From positions 1 through 26,721 of the forward strand of contig JAJRXL010000303.1 in NCBI GenBank assembly GCA_024276335.1: a stretch of 26,721 nucleotides of DNA. Reading direction: 5' to 3'. This stretch comes from Bacteroidota bacterium. Lineage in GTDB: Bacteria > Bacteroidota > Ignavibacteria > SZUA-365 > JAADGX01. Under the pieces are notes generated by a model. That model had not been told where the DNA came from and ran no database searches. It worked only from the letters and a program-made list of their open reading frames with translations. Positions 21,882-26,721 of this stretch are shown piece by piece. The number at the start of each line of letters is the position of its first letter. Within the stretch, counting starts at the first letter, position 1. A program made the position numbers and the translations under genes.

Positions 21882-22271
21882 TTACCAAACCCGGCAAAGG
21901 ACTTCACCGCCCACGTTCTGTTGACGGGCATGCGCATCGATCATGACGCCCTTCGGGGTCGAAACCAGAGTGATTCCCAACCCGTTCAATGTGCGCGGCA
22001 ATTCCTTGCTTCCGGCATACAGCCGCAATCCGGGACGACTGATTCGCTCCAGTCCCTGGATGACACTCTCTCCGTCTTTGTACTTCAAGTAGACGCGGAT
22101 CGTGCTTTGGGGACCGCCCTTGATAATGGAATATCCACTGATGAACTTCTCCTTATACAGGATATCCGTTATCGCCTTTTTCAAGTTCGATGCGGGAATG
22201 TCCACCTTTTTATGCCTGGCCTTGCAGGCATTGCGAATGCGCGTTAAATAATCTGCGATTGGATCAGTCAT
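21882..22271 (-). CDS. rpsH: 30S ribosomal protein S8
   Basis: S8 binds the central domain of 16S rRNA and, in E. coli, represses the spc operon by binding its mRNA near the rplE start. The 129-residue sequence begins MTDPIADYLTRIRNA and has the conserved C-terminal STPKGVMIDAHARQQNVGG followed by EVLCRVW. It lies between rpsN and rplF, the standard position. I did not find an obvious S8 target-like structure upstream of rplE by eye. The sequence is otherwise ordinary. Confidence 0.98.
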   Translation of the reverse strand: MTDPIADYLTRIRNACKARHKKVDIPASNLKKAITDILYKEKFISGYSIIKGGPQSTIRVYLKYKDGESVIQGLERISRPGLRLYAGSKELPRTLNGLGITLVSTPKGVMIDAHARQQNVGGEVLCRVW

Positions 22272-22291
22272 CTTGGTTCATACCCTGATAG

Positions 22292-22477
22292 TTACCAACT
22301 GGCTTTCCGTACGCCGGGAATTTTACCTTCCAGCGCAAGCTCCCGGAAACAGATCCGGCACAAGCCGAATTTCCGGTAATAACCACGCGGACGGCCGCAC
22401 CGGCCGCACCGGTTTCGCTGACGCGTGTAAAATTTCGGAGTTTTCTTTGATTTTGCTATTAGTGCTAATCGTGCCAT
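22292..22477 (-). CDS. rpsN: 30S ribosomal protein S14, zinc-binding type Z
   Basis: This is the short, 61-residue zinc form of S14 in the head of the small subunit. The four ligands are Cys24, Cys27, Cys40 and Cys43, within CGRCGRPRGYYRKFGLCRIC. The longer, cysteine-free form is usual in Gamma- and many Alphaproteobacteria, while the short form is found in Firmicutes, Bacteroidota and others. Together with the Cys forms of L36 and S4, it points to a zinc-replete set of ribosomal proteins. It lies between rplE and rpsH. Confidence 0.98.
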   Translation of the reverse strand: MARLALIAKSKKTPKFYTRQRNRCGRCGRPRGYYRKFGLCRICFRELALEGKIPGVRKASW

Positions 22478-22508
22478 ACGTTTTCAGTTGAATGAATGTA
22501 AAACTCGT

Positions 22509-23159
22509 TTACTGTGGTTGCGGTTTTACGAACGGCATCCCGAACGCTTCCAGCAACGCTTTGGCTTCTTCGTCCGTTTTCGCACTGGTCACGAACGTAA
22601 TATCCATACCCATAATCCTCGAGATCTTGTCCACGTTGATCTCGGGAAAAATGATGTGCTCCTTGATGCCCAGCGTATAACTCCCCCGCCCGTCAAACGA
22701 CTTGTCCGGAATACCGCGGAAATCGCGGATACGCGGAATGGCGATACCGATGAATCGATCAAGGAATTCGTACATGCGAGCACGCCTCAAGGTCACCCGG
22801 CAACCAATGGGCATACCGGTCCGTAGCTTGAAATTCGACACGCTACGCTTGGCTCGGGTAATCGCCGGACGCTGGCCGGTAATAATCTCCAGGTCGTTGA
22901 TCGCGGCATCCAGGAGCTTCGGGTCCTGTACGGCCTCGCCGACCCCCATGTTAATGGAGATCTTTTCCAACCGTGGAACCTGCATAATGCTTTTATACCC
23001 GAACGTTTTCATCATTTGGGGTACGATGGTTTTTTTGTACACCTCGTACAATCGCACTTCACCTGGTGGATCGTCACCATGCTGTACCTTCTTTTTCCCC
23101 TTTCCAGCAGGCTTGGTGTCCGGCTTTACGCCTTTCGTTTTTGTCTTTTTACTTGCCAT
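22509..23159 (-). CDS. rplE: 50S ribosomal protein L5 with N-terminal extension
   Basis: L5 binds 5S rRNA and contacts S13 and P-site tRNA at the top of the large subunit. The family core starts at about residue 36 (RLYEVYKKTIVPQM) and includes VPRLEKISINMGVGEAV and MPIGCRVTLRRARMYEFLDR. The product has 216 residues, about 35 more than usual, from a lysine-rich beginning (MASKKTKTKGVKPDTKPAGK) that is probably disordered. The extension is in frame and no better start is evident at the core, so I keep the ATG at 23159. It lies between rplX and rpsN. Confidence 0.96.
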   Translation of the reverse strand: MASKKTKTKGVKPDTKPAGKGKKKVQHGDDPPGEVRLYEVYKKTIVPQMMKTFGYKSIMQVPRLEKISINMGVGEAVQDPKLLDAAINDLEIITGQRPAITRAKRSVSNFKLRTGMPIGCRVTLRRARMYEFLDRFIGIAIPRIRDFRGIPDKSFDGRGSYTLGIKEHIIFPEINVDKISRIMGMDITFVTSAKTDEEAKALLEAFGMPFVKPQPQ

Positions 23160-23179
23160 TACCGTTCTTCTTGATAATC

Positions 23180-23506
23180 TTATTCGAGGGTTTCACCGGT
23201 AGCAACGCTTTTCCTGACGTACCGGGTTTTGCCAGTATGTTCATCGATGATCGGCGCTTTGCCAATCCGCGTCCGTGCGCTTGTCTTGGGATCGAGCAGC
23301 ATGACGTTCGAGACGTGCACCGGCGCTTCTTGCTCGGAAATCCCGCCCTGCGGATTGGTCTGGGTCGGCTTGCGATGCCGATGCACCAGATTGACACCTT
23401 CAATAATCACCCGTTGCGTTTTTGGGAATACACGGAGGACCTTTCCGGTCTTCCCCCGGCCGTTCCCGGCTATCACGACAACTAAGTCACCTTTCTTGAT
23501 TTTCAT
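23180..23506 (-). CDS. rplX: 50S ribosomal protein L24
   Basis: L24 is an assembly initiator of the large subunit at the exit of the peptide tunnel. The KOW motif is at the start (KKGDLVVVIAGNGRGKTGKV), and the next segment VNLVHRHRKPTQTNPQGGI is very typical of the family. The length of 108 residues is normal. It sits 30 bases after rplN and 20 before rplE, the standard spc order. No unusual features are seen. Confidence 0.98.
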   Translation of the reverse strand: MKIKKGDLVVVIAGNGRGKTGKVLRVFPKTQRVIIEGVNLVHRHRKPTQTNPQGGISEQEAPVHVSNVMLLDPKTSARTRIGKAPIIDEHTGKTRYVRKSVATGETLE

Positions 23507-23536
23507 ACGATCTCTCTCAGCTTATACAGGAACGCA

Positions 23537-23905
23537 TTAAACGACTTCCGGCGCCAGGGAAACAATCTTCATGTACTTGCGATCGCGAAGTTCCCTGGCC
23601 ACAGGGCCGAAAATGCGGGACCCCCGGGGTTCTCCCGCATCATTTATCAGCACCGCGGCGTTTTCATCGAAGCGGATATACGAGCCATCCGAGCGCCGCA
23701 CTTCCTTTTTCGTGCGTACAACCACGGCTCTCGAGACCTCTCCTTTCTTCACGCCCCCACCGGGTATCGCCGATTTTACCGTTACCACGATAGTATCACC
23801 CACGGAGGCGTACCGGCGGTCGGAACCACCCAGTACCCGGATACACAGGGCTTTCTTTGCCCCGGAGTTGTCCGCAATTATTAATCGTGTTTCTTCCTGA
23901 ACCAT
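23537..23905 (-). CDS. rplN: 50S ribosomal protein L14
   Basis: L14 forms part of an inter-subunit bridge and is the docking site of the silencing factor RsfS. The 122-residue sequence carries IADNSGAKKALCIRVLGG near the start, VVRTKKEVRRSDGSYIRFDE in the middle and GSRIFGPVARELRDRKYMKI near the end, all family signatures. It is the first gene of the classical spc part and follows rpsQ by 31 bases. The start ATG at 23905 leads directly into VQEETRL. Confidence 0.98.
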   Translation of the reverse strand: MVQEETRLIIADNSGAKKALCIRVLGGSDRRYASVGDTIVVTVKSAIPGGGVKKGEVSRAVVVRTKKEVRRSDGSYIRFDENAAVLINDAGEPRGSRIFGPVARELRDRKYMKIVSLAPEVV

Positions 23906-23936
23906 TTTGCTTGCTTATCCTGAATTTCGGAACACG

Positions 23937-24221
23937 TCACCGCGCGCGGGCCACGATTTCCATCAGCCGCCAATGCTTGGTTTTACTGATGGGGCGGGTC
24001 TCCATGATCTGGACCAGGTCGCCCACAGTCGCTGTTTCATGCTCGTCGTGTGCAATGAATTTTTTCGATTTCTTGAAATACTTCCGGTACAACGGATGCC
24101 GGACCTTCCGCTCGACCAGCACCACAATGGTCTTGTTCATCTTTGCGCTGACCACAACTCCCTGTCGCACCTTGCGAGAACTCCGTGTTCGCATTTGTCG
24201 TGTTGTTTCCGTATTCGTCAT
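23937..24221 (-). CDS. rpsQ: 30S ribosomal protein S17
   Basis: S17 is an OB-fold protein and early binder of 16S rRNA helix 11. Family signatures are RQGVVVSAKMNKTIVVLVER, HPLYRKYFKKSKKFIAHDE and RPISKTKHWRLMEIV. The product has 94 residues, with a somewhat longer N-terminus than in E. coli (MTNTETTRQMRTRSSRK). Its ATG overlaps the rpmC stop by four bases (ATGA), so translation is probably coupled. A start at the internal Met10 is possible but would lose the coupling. Confidence 0.96.
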   Translation of the reverse strand: MTNTETTRQMRTRSSRKVRQGVVVSAKMNKTIVVLVERKVRHPLYRKYFKKSKKFIAHDEHETATVGDLVQIMETRPISKTKHWRLMEIVARAR

Positions 24222-24448
24222 TGTTGTATCTTCGGTGTTGTTTTAGGCCGTTCAACTAAGCCGCGCTCTTTCAGCACGGTCATCAACCGGGCAATGTCAC
24301 GTTTTGCTTTCCTGATCGTCGTTACGTCAGTCAATTGACTGGAGGCCGCCTGAAAGCGCCGTTTCATGAGGTTTTCCTTTTCTTCCGCCAATTGCGCAAG
24401 CAGATCCTCGTCTGATAGTTCCCTGATTTCACGTGCTGTCATAATCAT
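24218..24448 (-). CDS. rpmC: 50S ribosomal protein L29
   Basis: L29 is a two-helix protein near the tunnel exit, where trigger factor and SRP dock. The core reads TAREIRELSDEDLLAQLAEE and then RRFQAASSQLTDVTTIRKAK. A tail of about 13 residues (LVERPKTTPKIQQ) goes beyond the usual end. Two ATG codons six bases apart (24448 and 24442) both have purine-rich sites; the second fits the common family beginning slightly better, the first has AGGAG at better spacing. It lies between rplP and rpsQ. Confidence 0.95.
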   Translation of the reverse strand: MIMTAREIRELSDEDLLAQLAEEKENLMKRRFQAASSQLTDVTTIRKAKRDIARLMTVLKERGLVERPKTTPKIQQ

Positions 24449-24457
24449 CCTCTCTCC

Positions 24458-24883
24458 TTAATCATCGAGCATGAGATCGTGACGGACCGCGACCTTTGTC
24501 TTGATCGGGAGCTTATGGGACGCCAGGCGCAACGCTTCCATGGCGATTTCCTTCGATACGCCGTCAACCTCGAACATGATGCGCCCGGGTTTTACGACGG
24601 CGACCCAGTACTCCGGAGCGCCTTTCCCCTTGCCCATCCGCGTTTCCGCAGGCTTCTTGGTTACCGGTTTATCGGGAAATATTCGGATCCATACCTGTCC
24701 GTCTCTCTTCATTTTTCGGGTCAGCGCGACGCGGGCTGCTTCAATTTGCCGGCTTGTAATCCACGCAGGCTCCATCGCTTTTAACGCGTATGAACCAAAA
24801 GCGACGGTGGAGCCCCGGTACGCTTTCCCCCGCATCCGCCCTCGTTGCTGTTTCCTGTATTTTACTCGTTTCGGCATTAACAT
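24458..24883 (-). CDS. rplP: 50S ribosomal protein L16
   Basis: L16 lies near the A-site tRNA elbow and organises the 5S-23S rRNA region. The start MLMPKRVKYRKQQRGRMRG and the SYALKAMEPAWITSRQIEAA segment are family hallmarks. The PAETRMGKGKGAPEYW loop holds the arginine that is hydroxylated in E. coli. The length of 141 residues is normal. The first ATG (24883) is preferred since it gives the classic M-L-x-P-K-R-V beginning. It lies between rpsC and rpmC. Confidence 0.98.
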   Translation of the reverse strand: MLMPKRVKYRKQQRGRMRGKAYRGSTVAFGSYALKAMEPAWITSRQIEAARVALTRKMKRDGQVWIRIFPDKPVTKKPAETRMGKGKGAPEYWVAVVKPGRIMFEVDGVSKEIAMEALRLASHKLPIKTKVAVRHDLMLDD

Positions 24884-24901
24884 GGCTGCATTCTACCTTT
24901 T

Positions 24902-25582
24902 TTATAATCCTCTGCGGTCACGGTCTTGACGATCCCGGTCCTGAAAAAATCCGCGCTTGCCGACAACCTCGCCCCGGCAAATCCAGACCTTCACGCCGAT
25001 CGTCCCGTAAATGGTCTGTGCTGTTGTTTGCGCGTAATCGATATCCGCCCGCAACGTGTGGAGCGGAATCCGACCTTCCTTGTACTGTTCTGTACGCGAC
25101 ATCTCGGCACCGCCAAGACGCCCGGCACACATGACGCGTACACCTTCCGCGCCCATGCGCATCGCCGCGGAAATCGCGCCTTTCATGGCCCGCCGAAACG
25201 AAATCCGCCCGACAATCTGCGCGGCGATATTTTCCGCAACCAGGAAGGCGTCCAGTTCGGGTCGTTTAATCTCGGAAATGAGAATCTTCACTTCCTTGGT
25301 GGTAATCTTTTTGATTTCCTCCTCGAGCTGGGCGATTTCCTTCCCACTCTTTCCGATAACGATCCCCGGCCGGGAAGTGTGAATTCCCAGCACCAGGCGC
25401 TTCGGTGTGCGCTCAATCACGACGCGCGAGATCCCCGCCTTGGGGAGACGGCGCTTGAGGTAGTTGCGCACAAGAAGGTCTTCCTTCAGCTTGTTCGCGA
25501 AGGTTTTCTCATCGTACCAATTCGCATCCCAGTCGCGAATAATTCCTAATCGAAATCCGATCGGATGTGTTTTCTGACCCAA
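24902..25582 (-). CDS. rpsC: 30S ribosomal protein S3 with TTG start
   Basis: S3 lines the mRNA entry tunnel and has helicase-supporting basic residues. The sequence begins GQKTHPIGFRLGI after the start, has the KH motif VIGKSGKEI and the C-terminal-domain segment GRLGGAEMSRTEQYKEGRIP. The start codon is TTG at 25582 with a perfect GGAGG four bases upstream. The end carries a short charged repeat (QDRDRQDRDRRGL), a low-complexity tail that varies among bacteria. Length is 226 residues. It lies between rplV and rplP. Confidence 0.97.
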   Translation of the reverse strand: MGQKTHPIGFRLGIIRDWDANWYDEKTFANKLKEDLLVRNYLKRRLPKAGISRVVIERTPKRLVLGIHTSRPGIVIGKSGKEIAQLEEEIKKITTKEVKILISEIKRPELDAFLVAENIAAQIVGRISFRRAMKGAISAAMRMGAEGVRVMCAGRLGGAEMSRTEQYKEGRIPLHTLRADIDYAQTTAQTIYGTIGVKVWICRGEVVGKRGFFQDRDRQDRDRRGL

Positions 25583-25605
25583 GAGTCCTCCTGAATAACC
25601 TTTCG

Positions 25606-25956
25606 TTACTTCATTTCTAGTTCATCTACGACGATAGTAAGGTGGCTCATTCGTTTCCTGACTCGGAATGCCCTGCCCATGGGAGCGGGCATAATCCGCT
25701 TGACCATGGGGCCACCATCCACGGTGATTTTCTTCACAAACACCTGGTTCGGCTCGATTTTCCCGACACCGGGTGTATTGAGGTAGTTCGCGATAGCGGA
25801 ACGCAGTGTCTGTTCGATGACCTGGGAGGCATGTTTTGATGAGTAGTGCAGGATATTCAGCGCTTCCTCGACCGACTTGCCTCGGATCAAATCCGCCACC
25901 AACCGCATCTTGCGCGGCGAACCGGGTGTAAAACGTTTTATTGCTCGTGCTTCCAT
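25606..25956 (-). CDS. rplV: 50S ribosomal protein L22
   Basis: L22 lines the peptide exit tunnel, and its beta-hairpin forms part of the constriction. Family signatures are MEARAIKRFTPGSPRKMRLV, the RGKSVEEALNILHYSSKHAS segment and PMVKRIMPAPMGRAFRVRKR in the hairpin. I chose the ATG at 25956, which gives 116 residues and the normal beginning; a TTG at 25992 would add 12 residues without family support. The ribosome binding site (AGAAG) is weak. It follows rpsS by 38 bases. Confidence 0.97.
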   Translation of the reverse strand: MEARAIKRFTPGSPRKMRLVADLIRGKSVEEALNILHYSSKHASQVIEQTLRSAIANYLNTPGVGKIEPNQVFVKKITVDGGPMVKRIMPAPMGRAFRVRKRMSHLTIVVDELEMK

Positions 25957-25994
25957 GTTGCTTCTTGATTCTCTGATTCCTTGTGAGACCAACC

Positions 25995-26273
25995 TTAGGA
26001 TGACCGTTCGGATTTACCGCCCGGGTGCGAACGAAAGATACGGGTCGGTGCAAACTCACCGAGCTTGTGCCCGACCATGTTTTCCTGCACGTACACGGGG
26101 ATGAACTTGTTACCATTGTGCACGGCGAAGGTGTAGCCCACAAATTCCGGTGGAATCGTCGTGTTCCGTGCCCACGTCTTGATAACTTTTTTCTGGTTGA
26201 TGGTGCGCAACGCCTCAACCTTCATCAATAATTTCTGATCGATGTACGGACCTTTTTTCAGCGATCGAGCCAT
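25995..26273 (-). CDS. rpsS: 30S ribosomal protein S19
   Basis: S19 lies in the head of the small subunit, next to S13, near the A-site. The 92-residue sequence begins MARSLKKGPYIDQKLLMKVE and has WARNTTIPPEFVGYTFAVHN and ENMVGHKLGEFAPTRIFRSH, the standard family segments. I chose the ATG at 26273, which is preceded by GGAAGAAG inside the end of rplB; a longer frame would run back into rplB. It starts two bases after the rplB stop, so coupling with L2 is likely. Confidence 0.98.
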   Translation of the reverse strand: MARSLKKGPYIDQKLLMKVEALRTINQKKVIKTWARNTTIPPEFVGYTFAVHNGNKFIPVYVQENMVGHKLGEFAPTRIFRSHPGGKSERSS

Positions 26274-26275
26274 AG

Positions 26276-26721
26276 TTACTTCTTCCGCCGCTTGATGATG
26301 TACTTGTCTGAAGGATTTTTCTTCTTTCTCGTCCGGTAGCCCTTGGCCGGAACGCCCCACGGCGACATCGGATGTTGCCCGCCGCCGCCACTCTTGGAAC
26401 GCCCTTCACCGCCGCCGTTGGGATGGTCCACCGGGTTCATGGCCATGCCGCGCGTCTGCGGCCGGATACCGAGCCAACGCGATCGGCCTGCCTTTCCCAA
26501 GCTGATGTTCTCGTGATCGGAATTGCCGACCTCGCCGATTGTAGCGTAACAATTCGTCAAGAGCATTCGCACCTCGCCCGACGGGAGCTTGATCTGTGCG
26601 TACCGGCCCTCGCGGGCGACTAACTGGGCCGAGACACCGGCGCTCCGTGCAAGCTGTGCACCTTTTCCCGGCTTCATCTCGATGTTGTGGACGATCGTGC
26701 CCACCGGGATATCCTGCAACG
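26276..26721 (-). CDS. rplB: 50S ribosomal protein L2, C-terminal part (cut by window edge)
   Basis: L2 is a universal large-subunit protein required for subunit joining and peptidyl transferase organisation. Only the last 147 or so residues of about 275 are inside the window; the start lies beyond 26721. IPVGTIVHNIEMKPGKGAQL and RSRWLGIRPQTRGMAMNPVD identify it. In the conserved DHPxGGGEGR motif the first His is kept and the variable position is Asn, where E. coli has His. A short GGGGQHP insertion-like stretch follows. The gene opens the visible part of the S10 block. Confidence 0.97.
   Translation of the reverse strand, partial: LQDIPVGTIVHNIEMKPGKGAQLARSAGVSAQLVAREGRYAQIKLPSGEVRMLLTNCYATIGEVGNSDHENISLGKAGRSRWLGIRPQTRGMAMNPVDHPNGGGEGRSKSGGGGQHPMSPWGVPAKGYRTRKKKNPSDKYIIKRRKK

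Overview
The window is bacterial DNA of moderately high GC in which every recognised gene lies on the minus strand, so transcription runs from high to low coordinates. It holds three blocks: the S10-spc-alpha ribosomal protein region (26721 down to 13741), a nitrous oxide respiration (nos) gene cluster (13479 down to 1006), and engB (868 to 263) followed by a short stretch full of small tandem repeats.

Ribosomal block: rplB (cut by the window edge), rpsS, rplV, rpsC, rplP, rpmC, rpsQ, rplN, rplX, rplE, rpsN, rpsH, rplF, rplR, rpsE, rpmD, rplO, secY, map, infA, rpmJ, rpsM, rpsK, rpsD, rpoA, rplQ. There is no adk between secY and map. The zinc-ligand forms of S14, L36 and S4 are present. The order without adk, together with the lysine/glutamate/alanine-rich tail on L17, fits the Bacteroidota-Chlorobiota-Ignavibacteria-Calditrichota (FCB) side of the tree. 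That placement is an inference from order and protein features only. A clear intrinsic terminator follows rplQ.

Nos block, in transcription order: a cytoplasmic FAD/NAD(P)-binding iron-sulfur oxidoreductase (GltD-like, with a C-terminal double [4Fe-4S] ferredoxin domain), a Rieske protein, a full-length b6-type cytochrome b, a membrane-anchored pentaheme cytochrome c, nosZ (clade II, with a predicted lipoprotein signal instead of a Tat signal), a four-helix membrane protein (NosB-like), an unrecognised lipoprotein, nosD, nosF, nosL (with a C-terminal cupredoxin-like extension) and nosY. Gaps are short or genes overlap, so this looks like one operon. Two sigma70-like promoters lie just upstream of its first gene. 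The simplest reading is a self-contained electron path: quinol to cytochrome b/Rieske to cytochrome c to NosZ on the outer face, with copper-site assembly by NosDFY and NosL. The cytoplasmic flavo-iron-sulfur protein is an extra input or output whose role is not established. No nosR, nosX or nosC is present in the window.

The likely organism is therefore a facultatively anaerobic N2O reducer of the FCB group. The ribosomal part is ordinary apart from a long L17 tail, an L5 N-terminal extension and several non-ATG starts. The nos part carries the unusual features.
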